A stretch of 64,000 bases of DNA from assembly GCA_020427145.1 (NCBI GenBank), contig JAGQOU010000136.1:1-64000 (forward strand). Reading direction: 5' to 3'. The notes below the pieces were generated by a model. The model searched no databases. It saw only the letters and a list, made by a program, of their open reading frames with translations, and was not told the origin of the DNA. Positions 25,008 to 33,498 of the stretch are shown here, piece by piece. Origin of the DNA: Planctomycetales bacterium. GTDB taxonomy: Bacteria > Planctomycetota > Planctomycetia > Pirellulales > Lacipirellulaceae. The position numbers and the translations under genes are program-made. The stretch's first letter is position 1; the number at the start of each line of letters is the position of its first letter.

Positions 25008-26006
25008 CTACTTGCGCTGACGACGACGCGCCAATGCCAAGCCTCCCAGACCCAGGCCGGCCAGAGCCAGCGTTGCCGGTTCGGGCACTCCGGGAGAAGT
25101 AATCAGGAAGTACTGATCCCCTGCAAATTGGTTGAAGTTGATACCGGACAGACTGCCGGTGAAACCACCACCGCCGTCGCCGCCCAGGTTGTCCTGTGGA
25201 GCCGCAAGGCCGCCGAGCACCTGATTGGAGTGGTAGTTGTTGTCGCCATTGCCGTAGACGGCGTGGATCTTGATGATGTCGCCGGGGCTCGTGGCGCCGA
25301 TGTCGGCCAGGGCCACGGAGAATTCCAGGCCCGTGGTCACGGCGGCAGCCGCGATCGGATCAGCCGCAGCAGTTCCGCCCGTCACGCCGGCCGTGTTGGT
25401 GTTGTTGAACCCAAAGTCAAGGTTCTGCGTCAGAAACATGCCGGCGTCGGCGCCCGTCGTGGCTGTGCCGCCGGCCAGGATCGAACCGCTCTGCACGCCG
25501 GTTCCCGAACCGCTCGTCGCGGCCCCGTAGTTGCCCAACTCGGCGCCCGGCGCGCTGGCGGCGCGGTTGACAACGTCCATTTCGAACGCTCCGCCGCCCC
25601 AGCGGGCGAACAGGTGATAGTCGGCCTCGAAGCCGGCATCGAACGTCAGGCCCCCGAAGTTCTGCGACACGTTGCCGAAGTCATAGGCGAGCGCGCCGTT
25701 GAGAGTATTCTCGCCGCCTAGGATCGAGTCGATGAAGACGCTCACCTTATTGAAGTTCGGCTCGATGTTTCCCGTCAGCATGACGTAGAGCCGTCCGCCG
25801 GAAAACGTGGCGTAGGCCGCATCGAGTTCGCCGCCGCCGCCGGCGCCGAGGCCGGTCGGGTCGCTGGCGTCGCCGAAATTGGTTTGCACCGTTTGCACGG
25901 CGTATGGCGCGCCATACGAGCCGTCGAGCGTGCCGTCGACGGTCGGCGCGGCGAGCGCTGGCGCTGCCAGCAGGCTCAAGATAAGTAGACCTAACACACG
26001 CTTCAT
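25008..26006 (-). CDS. PEP-CTERM surface protein (paralogue of 18048-19568)
   Basis: 332 residues from the ATG at 26006, preceded by GGAGGT at good spacing. The signal peptide is MKRVLGLLILSLLAAPALAA. The single domain includes TVDGTLDGSYGAPYAVQT, GRLYVMLTGNIEPNFNKVSV, GLTFDAGFEADYHLFARWGG and TTGLEFSVALADIG, matching the protein at 18048-19568 but without the dockerin-like insertion. The C-terminus is a PEP-CTERM signal (VPEPATLALAGLGLGGLALARRR). It lies directly downstream of the anti-sigma gene and upstream of the DUF1559 pseudopilin. It is probably a surface-attached glycan-binding protein under the control of the sigma/anti-sigma pair. Ligand unknown. Confidence 0.85.
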   Translation of the reverse strand: MKRVLGLLILSLLAAPALAAPTVDGTLDGSYGAPYAVQTVQTNFGDASDPTGLGAGGGGELDAAYATFSGGRLYVMLTGNIEPNFNKVSVFIDSILGGENTLNGALAYDFGNVSQNFGGLTFDAGFEADYHLFARWGGGAFEMDVVNRAASAPGAELGNYGAATSGSGTGVQSGSILAGGTATTGADAGMFLTQNLDFGFNNTNTAGVTGGTAAADPIAAAAVTTGLEFSVALADIGATSPGDIIKIHAVYGNGDNNYHSNQVLGGLAAPQDNLGGDGGGGFTGSLSGINFNQFAGDQYFLITSPGVPEPATLALAGLGLGGLALARRRQRK

Positions 26007-26214
26007 GATGCTACCTCCGGGAGGAGTCCCCCTAGTGGGAAAAAAGGGCGCCGGCCGTTCGCCGCGGCGGAACGTTCGGCAGACAGTGGAACAGGTCGTG
26101 AGTCGATTGGAGCCGACGACACGGGTCGCCAAGCATGTCCGTCACGATCCGCAGACCGTGGCGCTGCGCCTCGCAATTCCTGCGGGGCTGTTGGTGTCGG
26201 GGTCGCCGCTGGAA

Positions 26215-28113
26215 TCAGCCGCGATCGCCCACGGCGCGATTCCCCGCGCCGCCGTCAAGTAATACCGCCCACACGACCTGCCCTTCGCGAATAGCGGTTC
26301 CGGGCGACTGCAGTGGTTGAAAAGCGATCCGCCGTTGCAGTCGGCCCGGGTTTGATCCCCAGCGGCCGGTGACCGCCAGGAAGTGAGTCCCTACGCGCAG
26401 CTCGTCGACTTCGTGGACTTTCGTACCGTCGAAGTTGCCCAAACTGATCCGATCAAACGCAAAATTGCCCCGCAGCACGGCGTCGACGTGGCACAAGCTT
26501 TCGTCGCGCAACGACTCGGGGTTTCGGTAAACCTGCACGACGTCGCGGTTGGCGACGCCGTAGGTAATCTTAATCACAAAGAGGTTGACTTCCGAGCTCT
26601 CGGCGCCCAATGCCGGCAAATTGGCGGCTCCGTAGACGTTGACGTTCGACGTGGCGCCATAGCCGGCCCCGTCGGCGCCGTTGCCGATGCAGAGCACGCG
26701 ATTGCTGTTGCCGTCGCCGCGCTGGAACTCCACCCCGTAGAAGCCGTCGTCGATGCGGTCGACCCGCTGCAGAAAGCTGATATACACCTCGTTGCCGTCG
26801 CGACCGACCAGCCGTACGCCGTCTTGGTTTTCGACCAGGCCGGCCGTGTCGAACACTCCGCCGACCGACGTGGCCAGGCTGCGCCGAATGCGGTTGTGTT
26901 GAGCCGTTTGAGCCGCGCGGTTGCCCACTGGCACTACCCCTTCGATTGCGAGGCTGCCCATCCGCACCTCGTTGGATTCGGGGCCCGCCTGATCGTCGGC
27001 CGCAATGTTGAACCAGGCGCCCGCCCAACCGAAGCCGCCGTTCTGCGCCTCCAGCGGACCGTTGGGATAACGGAAGCCATCGTAGGCCAGCAGTCCGTCG
27101 TGCGGCCCGGCGCTCGGGAGCAAATTGCGGACAAACATCGCATCGTTGGCGGGAAACTCGGCGACGGTTGTGGAAAGCGGGTTGACCCGCGCGGCTTGCG
27201 CACCGCCCAGTTCCAAACGTTGCAGCGAGTGGCCGTCCTCGTCCAGTACGTCAGCGCTCACCGAGCCGTTGAAGACGTGCAATTCCGCCGCCCCCGATTG
27301 CTGAGCGACGACGCCAAACTCCGCGGCGACTTCCCACACGTCAAGCGCGCGGGTTTGCACGCGGAAGCCCCGCGCTCGACCCGGCACGACGGCCGCGAGG
27401 CGACCTTCGTTCAAGGCGACGCGGTCCGAGGCGCTGACGGTGAACGATGCCGGCCCTTCCAGCAGCAGCGTCGCGCCGTCGTTGAATGTGACCTCGACAA
27501 GACCTTCCTGCAGTTGCAGATGCTGTCCTGCGAGCAGCGCGACGCCGTAGCCGCCGGCGCCAGCCGAATCGGCCCAGACGCAGTTGTGCGTGCCCGTGAT
27601 GCGGGCGACGACTTGGTCGTTGTCAACAGATGGACTGGCGGGGGTGGTTGCATCTCCAGCGGCCGCCGAGTTGCGGGCTGCCACGGACGCCTGCCGCGTC
27701 GCATCCCAAGTGCGCGTCAGCATGCTGCTCAACACCGCCACGCCCATCAACGACGCGGCCAACGCCAGCCACTGTCCGCCGCGGCGCCGCGCTGGCAAGT
27801 CCTGAGCTGGTTGCGATCCTCTTGCCGTGTTGCGCGCGTCGACGCGGCGACCGGTCGAGGGCGCGTCGACTTCAGGGTCGTCGTCGGCCGCCTGACGTCC
27901 CGCTGCGCCCTGCAACAGTTCGCCGGCGTCGCCGTAGAGGCTGCCGTGCATCCACATATAGTTGGTGTAGATCGTGCGCGCCGCGGCGCTGTCGCGCAGC
28001 ACCTCGTCGAGCCGTCCTCCGTCGGCGTCGCTGATCACGCCGTTGCACAATGCGCCGATCAATTCGATCAGGCGATCACGCGGCATGTCAGCGATGGCGG
28101 AGCGAGCGGTCAC
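26215..28113 (-). CDS. FecR-like anti-sigma factor with C-terminal LamG-like domain
   Basis: 632 residues with a GTG start at 28113 that overlaps the TGA of the sigma gene (GTGA), so the two are translationally coupled; an in-frame ATG at 28149 lies inside the sigma gene and is less likely. The cytosolic N-terminus (LIELIGALCNGVISDADGGR, YTNYMWMHGSLYG) is the typical anti-sigma region. One membrane helix (WLALAASLMGVAVLSSML) follows at about residue 125, then a periplasmic FecR domain (NDGATLLLEGPASFTV, LNEGRLAAVVPGRARGF, FGVVAQQSGAAELHVFNGSV). From about residue 345 there is a LamG-like jelly-roll domain that could sense an external ligand. It probably sequesters the ECF sigma factor until a surface signal arrives. 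Confidence 0.88.
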   Translation of the reverse strand: MTARSAIADMPRDRLIELIGALCNGVISDADGGRLDEVLRDSAAARTIYTNYMWMHGSLYGDAGELLQGAAGRQAADDDPEVDAPSTGRRVDARNTARGSQPAQDLPARRRGGQWLALAASLMGVAVLSSMLTRTWDATRQASVAARNSAAAGDATTPASPSVDNDQVVARITGTHNCVWADSAGAGGYGVALLAGQHLQLQEGLVEVTFNDGATLLLEGPASFTVSASDRVALNEGRLAAVVPGRARGFRVQTRALDVWEVAAEFGVVAQQSGAAELHVFNGSVSADVLDEDGHSLQRLELGGAQAARVNPLSTTVAEFPANDAMFVRNLLPSAGPHDGLLAYDGFRYPNGPLEAQNGGFGWAGAWFNIAADDQAGPESNEVRMGSLAIEGVVPVGNRAAQTAQHNRIRRSLATSVGGVFDTAGLVENQDGVRLVGRDGNEVYISFLQRVDRIDDGFYGVEFQRGDGNSNRVLCIGNGADGAGYGATSNVNVYGAANLPALGAESSEVNLFVIKITYGVANRDVVQVYRNPESLRDESLCHVDAVLRGNFAFDRISLGNFDGTKVHEVDELRVGTHFLAVTGRWGSNPGRLQRRIAFQPLQSPGTAIREGQVVWAVLLDGGAGNRAVGDRG

Positions 28114-28793
28114 AGCAATCCTTCGGCATTCAGCGTGCGGTCGATGCACTCGTGCAGCGAGCGGCGAATTCGGTTGAGGGCCTTGTAGACCGTGTTCACC
28201 GGTCGGCCAATCTCTTGAGCAATGGTCTTAAAGTTGGGAGCCGACTCGCCGTAGCAGCGTTGGACCAACTGGCGGTCCCCGTCGCCCAGTTTGCCCAGGC
28301 AACGTTGCAGCGCCTCGCGGCGAAAATCAAACAGGTCGGCCCGGCGACTGGCGTCCTCGGCGATCAACGCACAGGCGTCGTCGCTCAGTTGGAATCCGGT
28401 CCGCTTGGCCTCGCGGCGAAACTTTCGCACCTGGTTGTGGGCGATCACGCTCACCCATTTCACAAAATCGGTGCCCAGTTCGAACTGGTCGGACAGCCGC
28501 CACACGGTGACGGCCACTTCCTGAAACACCTCCTCGGCGTGGGCGGGACTGGACAGCAGCGACACCAAATACGAGAACAGCCACCGGTCGTGCCGGGCGA
28601 ACAGGCGGGCAAACGCGTCCCGCCGCTCGTCAGCCGGCAACCCACCGGGGGCTGCTCCCTGCCATCGCGAACCGGGTGCGCCGCCGGTCGCGTCGGGTGA
28701 ATCGTCCTGCCTGTGGCCGCCATCCATCCCGCCATCCCTCTTGGGCCTTGGGCAATTTGTCTGTGGGCCAGCGTCGCTGCTCCCGCTTGCCAT
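28110..28793 (-). CDS. ECF-type RNA polymerase sigma factor
   Basis: 227 residues. After a low-complexity N-terminus of about 50 residues, region 2 begins (AFARLFARHDRWLFSYLVSL, HAEEVFQEVAVTVWR, FELGTDFVKWVSVIAHNQVR) and region 4 ends the protein (CLGKLGDGDRQLVQRCYGES, FKTIAQEIGRPVNTVYKALN). It fits the planctomycete/verrucomicrobial ECF subgroup paired with FecR-LamG anti-sigma factors. The start is probably at 28793, and an ATG at 28727 would also preserve both regions. The gene overlaps the anti-sigma gene by four bases. It is the first gene of the leftward run and may drive it. The upstream 28794-28910 is AT-rich and is a likely promoter zone. Confidence 0.93.
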   Translation of the reverse strand: MASGSSDAGPQTNCPRPKRDGGMDGGHRQDDSPDATGGAPGSRWQGAAPGGLPADERRDAFARLFARHDRWLFSYLVSLLSSPAHAEEVFQEVAVTVWRLSDQFELGTDFVKWVSVIAHNQVRKFRREAKRTGFQLSDDACALIAEDASRRADLFDFRREALQRCLGKLGDGDRQLVQRCYGESAPNFKTIAQEIGRPVNTVYKALNRIRRSLHECIDRTLNAEGLL

Positions 28794-29284
28794 ATAGTTA
28801 GGCGCTGAGTCGCGGGAATTGGTATGGGAAAATGTCCATTGCTAACAATCGGCGAGTATTGGGATGATAAGAAAAGTCGTAAGAAAATATCAAATAAGGA
28901 TTTGCAGCGCGTGGAGGCGGAGCGGTAGGGCGCGAAAAACTCAAATTGCACCCTGGCGGTCAACTCCCCACATCATGCGAGCGGCTGGTCAAAGACAGCT
29001 TGGGCGAGGCGGCGGGTGTGCAATTTGACCCGATTCCGCCGATTTGTCTTGACCGCAGGCATGGGTGGACGTCACATTGGCAATCGGTATGAAAGCGCTT
29101 GCGACACGGCGATTCCCTCGATTTGGCTGACTTTCGCCGTTGTGCGATTTGTCGGAAGTGCCTGATGAGGGTCGCCTCGACCCATAGCGCGGCGGACGCA
29201 TGTCGCCGCGACGTGGATGTCGATTGATTTGCTGTCCTTCTCCTTTGGTTGGTCTTTCTCCTTTTTGCAGTGAGTCGCGATCTC
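28794..29284. other. Divergent intergenic region, promoter zone
   Basis: 491 bp between the leftward sigma gene and the rightward PEP-CTERM gene. Positions 28795-28915 are markedly AT-richer than the surroundings (GAAAAGTCGTAAGAAAATAT) and suit a leftward promoter. A LacI/CcpA-like palindrome lies at 29090-29103. The open frames crossing this stretch look spurious. Confidence 0.5.
29090..29103. promoter_or_regulatory. CRE-like palindrome
   Basis: TGAAAGCGCTTGCG, centred on the perfect palindrome AAGCGCTT, agrees at 13 of 14 positions with the catabolite-responsive consensus TGWAARCGYTWNCW used by LacI-family regulators. Distance to the PEP-CTERM start at 29285 is about 180 bp. It could be chance. 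Confidence 0.25.
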
Positions 29285-29956
29285 ATGAAGAACATCATTG
29301 TGACCGCCGCATTGGCGGTCGCCTCCCTAACCGCCAGCGCTGCCCAGGCGAGCCTGCTCACCGACGGCAGCTTCGAAATTGCAACCGGGGGCTCGACGAC
29401 TAGCAATAGCCCGTGGATTTTGGCTGCGAACAAGCCAAACAATGTCGATGTTGCCACCCAATTTCAGACGGCTCCCTGGTCGAGCAGCGACGGAAACACC
29501 GGCGTGTGGTACAAGTCGTTTACCGGCTTGGGGAACGGAAGCAATCTCACGGGCACTTCGATCTTAACTCAAAGCGTCGTAGCCCCTCAGACTGGCGGCT
29601 ACATTCTGACGTTTGACGCCGCTCGAGAAGCAAACTTCCTGGCTGACGAATGGTATGTCGCCATCGTCTCGAACACGTCCGGCGGCGGTTTGCAGGATAC
29701 CGTCGATCTGCTGACTGCCCCGATGCCGCCTGGCAATTTTGGCTCGGTCGCTACTCAGTTTTCGTTGGCGCTGAGCGGCGTCGACGCCGGCGATACGCTC
29801 AGCGTATTTGCGGTCATGACGGGCGGTCGCAATTCTAACGTGAATCCTCAATCGGCGTTCCTCGACAACTTCGATCTGAATTTTGTCCCCGAACCCGCGT
29901 CGATGGCATTGGTCCTGTTGAGCGCCGTTGGGATCGCGCTGATTCGTCGTCGTTAA
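29285..29956 (+). CDS. PEP-CTERM protein, stand-alone
   Basis: 223 residues from the ATG at 29285, chosen because MKNIIVTAALAVASLTASAA is a clean signal peptide. The body is one beta-rich domain (LLTDGSFEIATGGSTTSNSP, TGVWYKSFTGLGNG, TGGYILTFDAAREANF, LSGVDAGDTLSVFAVMTG) of the galactose-binding-like type common in PEP-CTERM proteins. It ends in FVPEPASMALVLLSAVGIAL followed by RRR. The base composition is somewhat less GC-rich than that of its neighbours. It is monocistronic: divergent from the sigma gene and followed by an intrinsic terminator at 29987-30021. Function unknown. Confidence 0.82.
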   Translation: MKNIIVTAALAVASLTASAAQASLLTDGSFEIATGGSTTSNSPWILAANKPNNVDVATQFQTAPWSSSDGNTGVWYKSFTGLGNGSNLTGTSILTQSVVAPQTGGYILTFDAAREANFLADEWYVAIVSNTSGGGLQDTVDLLTAPMPPGNFGSVATQFSLALSGVDAGDTLSVFAVMTGGRNSNVNPQSAFLDNFDLNFVPEPASMALVLLSAVGIALIRRR

Positions 29957-29986
29957 TCGATTCGCCACTTCTTCGGTAAGACCTCG

Positions 29987-30021
29987 GGCCGGCAAGCCAT
30001 TGTGGTTTGCCGGCCTTTTTT
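29987..30021 (+). terminator. Intrinsic terminator after PEP-CTERM gene
   Basis: GGCCGGCAA (29987-29995) pairs with TTGCCGGCC (30007-30015), followed by six T residues. It lies 31 bp after the stop codon. Confidence 0.9.
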
Positions 30022-30149
30022 CTTTGCCAATCTGCGCGAACGCCCGACAGTATGTGCCGCATCATCGGCCGCGGCTTGCAGTTTGAAAGCGATCAGACCG
30101 AGTGCGAATCGATAGGCTCTCGGTCGCCGCCGCTTGGCGCCGGCTGCGC

Positions 30150-31553
30150 TTACTCAGGCAACCCCAGATACTCGCGGGCGTTGCCGTAGCAGACGCCCTT
30201 GATCAGCGGGCCGAGCAGGTCGTCGCAGTCGGGCAGGGCGCCGCGCTCGACGTCCGTGCCGAGCATGTCGCACAGGCAGCGGCGGAAGTACTCGTGGCGC
30301 GGGTACGACAGGAACGACCGAGAGTCGGTCAGCATGCCGATGAACCGAGACAGCAGCCCCTGGTTGGCCAGCATCCCCATCTGCTCGGTCATGCCGTCCC
30401 ACTGGTCGAGAAACCACCAGCCGCTGCCCCACTGGATTTTGCCGGCGACCGAGCCGTCCTGGAAGTTGCCGATCATGGTGGCGAACACTGCGTTGTCGGC
30501 CGGGTTGAGGTTGTATAGCACGGTCTTCGGCAAGGAATTCTCTTGTTCCAGCCGGTCGAGGTAGCGAGCCAGCGGCGCAGCCTGCGGCACGTCGGCGATC
30601 GAGTCGCCGCCCACGTCGCGGCCCAGTTGCGCCATGAGCCGCGAGTTGGCGTTGCGCAAGGCGCCGAGGTGTAGCTGCTTGGTCCAGCCTTTCTCGGCGT
30701 CCAGCACGCCAAAGTAGTGCATCAGGTAGCTGGCGAATTGTTCCTTCTGCTCGGGAGTCGCGGCGTCGCCGGCGCGGGCCTTGTCGAAGATGGCGGCAGC
30801 GGCCGCTTCGGTGCAGTCGGCGGCAAAGCACCGCTCCAAGCCATGATCCGACAGCCGGCACCCTGCTTCGTGGAAGAAATCGTGCCGTTGACGCAGTGCA
30901 TCGAGCAGCAACGCCAGCGAGTCGACGGACGTGTTCGCCGCGGCCTGCAACTTCTCGATCCAGCCGTTGAACACGTCCGGCTGATCGACGTCCAGGACGC
31001 GATCGGGGCGGAACGTGGGAAAGACGCCGGTGGGCAGATCGCTCGCGGCAATCTGCTTGTGCCAATGCAGGTCGTCGACCGGGTCGTCCGTGGAGCAGAC
31101 GGCGCGGACCTTGAAGGTTTTGAAAATGCCGCGGGGGGTGAGATCGTCGCTGGCCAGTCGTTCGTTGGCGGCGGCCCAGATGCGCGGGGCGGACTCTTCG
31201 CTCAGTAACTCGTCGATGCCGAAGTACCGGGCGAGCTCCAGGTGGGTCCAATGGTACAGCGGGTTGCGCAGCGTTTGCGGAACCGTGCGGGCCCAGGCGA
31301 GAAACTTCTCGTAAGGTTCGGCGTCGCCCGTGCAGTAGCGTTCCGGTACGCCGTTGGCGCGCATCGCCCGCCACTTGTAGTGATCGCCCCCCAGCCAGAT
31401 TTCGGCGAGATCGCGGTAGCGGCGGTTCTCGGCGATCTCGGCCGGCGGCAAGTGCGTGTGGTAGTCGAGGATCGGCTCGTCGGCGGCGAACTGGTGATAC
31501 AACCGCCGGGCGGCGTCGGTTTGCAGCAGGAAATCGTCGTGGATGAAAGACAT
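30150..31553 (-). CDS. uxaC: Glucuronate isomerase
   Basis: 467 residues, the usual length for UxaC. The N-terminal metal-binding motif LDYHTHLPP is at about residue 29, followed by WLGGDHYKWRAMRANGV and NPLYHWTHLELARYFGI. CSTDDPVDDLHWHK and TDSRSFLSYPRHEYFRRCLC are also characteristic. It converts D-glucuronate to D-fructuronate (and galacturonate to tagaturonate) in the cytosol. It lies 57 bp downstream of the TRAP transporter large permease on the same strand, which suggests that the transporter imports a uronic acid or a product containing one. No other hexuronate-pathway gene is visible in the window. Confidence 0.96.
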   Translation of the reverse strand: MSFIHDDFLLQTDAARRLYHQFAADEPILDYHTHLPPAEIAENRRYRDLAEIWLGGDHYKWRAMRANGVPERYCTGDAEPYEKFLAWARTVPQTLRNPLYHWTHLELARYFGIDELLSEESAPRIWAAANERLASDDLTPRGIFKTFKVRAVCSTDDPVDDLHWHKQIAASDLPTGVFPTFRPDRVLDVDQPDVFNGWIEKLQAAANTSVDSLALLLDALRQRHDFFHEAGCRLSDHGLERCFAADCTEAAAAAIFDKARAGDAATPEQKEQFASYLMHYFGVLDAEKGWTKQLHLGALRNANSRLMAQLGRDVGGDSIADVPQAAPLARYLDRLEQENSLPKTVLYNLNPADNAVFATMIGNFQDGSVAGKIQWGSGWWFLDQWDGMTEQMGMLANQGLLSRFIGMLTDSRSFLSYPRHEYFRRCLCDMLGTDVERGALPDCDDLLGPLIKGVCYGNAREYLGLPE

Positions 31554-31610
31554 CGTCGTTGGTTGGTGAATGAGTTCTGAAAAGGGTTCCGCGCGGTCGC
31601 CAGCGGCGGG

Positions 31611-32909
31611 TTACTTGAGCAAGCCCAACGCTTGCGGCAGCCACTCCGACAGCGCCGGCACGTACGTGATTGCCAGCAGCGCCGCGAACATTGCAATCAA
31701 AAAGGGAATCATCGGCTTGGTGACCTCGGCAATGGTCGTCTTGCCGACGCCGCAACCGACGAACAAGCACGTCCCCACCGGGGGCGTACACAGACCGATG
31801 CACAGATTCACGATCATCATGATGCCGAAGTGGACCGGCGACATGCCCAGTTCCGTGACCACCGGCAGAAAGATAGGCGTGAAGATCAGCACCGCCGGGG
31901 TCATGTCCATGACCGCCCCCACCGCCAGCAGCAGCAGGTTGATTAGCAGCAAGATAATCAGCGGGTTGTCCGAGACCGCCAGCAACGCCGTGCTGATCGA
32001 CTGGGGAATCTGTTCCAGGGCCAGCACCCATCCCAGGGCCTGGCTGGTGGCGATCAGCAAGAAGATCACGGCCGTCACGATGCCGGTCCTCAGCAGCAGT
32101 TCCGGCAGTTGCAGCAGCTTGACTTCTTTGTAGATGAGCACGGCAAGGATGAACGCATAGAGGACCGTCACCGCCGCGGCCTCGGTGGGAGAGAACACGC
32201 CCCCGAGAATGCCGCCCAGGACGATGAAGATCAGCAGCAAGCTCGGCAGCGCGCTCCGCCCGGTGACCAAGACCTTGTGGAAACTAAACGGCGTCGACTC
32301 ACCGACGCTCTTGCCGCGAAACATTACGGCGCAGGCGATCATGATCGCCAGGCCCACCAAAATCCCGGGCAGGACCCCTGCCATGAACATTGCCGCCACC
32401 GAGACGTTTCCGGTGACGACCGCGTAGACGATCATGATATTGCTGGGCGGGATCACCAGCCCGGTGGTCGACGCCGTGGTGGTGAGGGCCACGGAAAATC
32501 GCCGGTCGTAGCCGCCGCGGGTCATCTCGGGAATCATGATGCCGCCGATCGACGAGAGCGCGGCGGTGGCCGACCCGGAGATCGCCCCGAACAGCATGCA
32601 GGTGATCGTGGTGATGTAGGCCAGTCCCCCTTTGAACTGGCCGGCGATGGCCGTGGCGAACGCGACCAATCGTCGGGCCATGCCGCCTTCGCCCATCAGC
32701 AGGCCGGCGAGCACGAAAAACGGAATGGCCAGCAGCGGAAAGCTAGCGATCCCTTTGCTCATCCGCTGCGCCATCATGAACCCCGACGGCACCGTTCCCA
32801 GCGACAACATGGTCAGCAGCGCGCTGACGCCCAGCGCGATCGCAATCGGCGCATTCATCAACAGCACGATGACAAACGCCGCGACGAGGATGAGTACCTG
32901 CAGGTCCAT
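31611..32909 (-). CDS. dctM: TRAP transporter large permease
   Basis: 432 residues from the ATG at 32909 (MDLQVLILVAAFVIVLL). It is an integral membrane protein of about 12 helices, with DctM hallmarks MNAPIAIALGVSALLTM, FPLLAIPFFVLAGLLMG, LTTTASTTGLVIPPSNIMI and PVHFGIMMIVNLCIGLCTPP. It provides the ion-coupled transport channel and acts with DctQ and DctP. It begins 13 bp after the dctQ stop and is followed by uxaC. The longer frame to 32969 lies over dctQ and is not needed. Confidence 0.95.
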   Translation of the reverse strand: MDLQVLILVAAFVIVLLMNAPIAIALGVSALLTMLSLGTVPSGFMMAQRMSKGIASFPLLAIPFFVLAGLLMGEGGMARRLVAFATAIAGQFKGGLAYITTITCMLFGAISGSATAALSSIGGIMIPEMTRGGYDRRFSVALTTTASTTGLVIPPSNIMIVYAVVTGNVSVAAMFMAGVLPGILVGLAIMIACAVMFRGKSVGESTPFSFHKVLVTGRSALPSLLLIFIVLGGILGGVFSPTEAAAVTVLYAFILAVLIYKEVKLLQLPELLLRTGIVTAVIFLLIATSQALGWVLALEQIPQSISTALLAVSDNPLIILLLINLLLLAVGAVMDMTPAVLIFTPIFLPVVTELGMSPVHFGIMMIVNLCIGLCTPPVGTCLFVGCGVGKTTIAEVTKPMIPFLIAMFAALLAITYVPALSEWLPQALGLLK

Positions 32910-32922
32910 GGGCAACGTGCGT

Positions 32923-33498
32923 CTAGGTCGCGGAAGGGACGTCGGGGGCGGTTGTCGAGGGGTCGGCATCCTCCGCAGGACCGCCGGCGATCAGTTGCCA
33001 CAGGCGATCCACGGCAAATATCACGATGAGCGTGCCGCTGATCGGAGCCGCCAGATAGACGTACCCCATCGGCACGCCCAGCGCGGGGGTCTGCTGACCG
33101 GCCCCGAGCGTCTTGCTCACCAACGCGAATCCGCCGTAGACCATGGCGAACGCGGCAAAAGCGAGCACCGTGATCTCGGCCGCCACGGCGAGCCACCGCT
33201 TGGCCGGCGCGTCGAGCCGCGATGCGACGTAATCGAACCCGAGATGTTCGCCCCGGCGGTACGCCACGGCGGCCCCCAAGAGGGCGACCCACATCAGCAG
33301 GTACTGAGCCGCTTCGTCGGTCCAGGGGCTGGGCCCGGAAATCAGGAAGTTGAGAAACGCAAACTGCGAGAGATATCGCGATGCGACGCCCCACAACACG
33401 ACCAGGACCAGGGCGGCCATCACGACGATGACAGTCCACTCGAGCGCCGTTTGCAGGGCGGTCAGCACGGGGGCCAGCGGCGAGGAGGCGCGCTTCAT
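32923..33498 (-). CDS. dctQ: TRAP transporter small permease
   Basis: 191 residues with four membrane helices, including VIVMAALVLVVLWGVASRYL and AQYLLMWVALLGAAVAYRRG with the typical motif HLGFDYV just after. DctQ proteins bridge the binding protein and the DctM channel. The start ATG overlaps the TGA of dctP (ATGA, 33495-33498), so the genes are translationally coupled. The C-terminal tail is rich in Asp, Ala and Pro. The sequence is weakly conserved within the family, but position between dctP and dctM makes the call secure. Confidence 0.93.
   Translation of the reverse strand: MKRASSPLAPVLTALQTALEWTVIVVMAALVLVVLWGVASRYLSQFAFLNFLISGPSPWTDEAAQYLLMWVALLGAAVAYRRGEHLGFDYVASRLDAPAKRWLAVAAEITVLAFAAFAMVYGGFALVSKTLGAGQQTPALGVPMGYVYLAAPISGTLIVIFAVDRLWQLIAGGPAEDADPSTTAPDVPSAT

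Noticed and set aside
26383-28188. 601-codon plus-strand open frame
   Set aside because: Antisense to the FecR-like anti-sigma gene; no recognisable motif.
28960-29457. 165-codon minus-strand open frame
   Set aside because: It spans the promoter region and the antisense of the PEP-CTERM signal peptide; no protein-like features.
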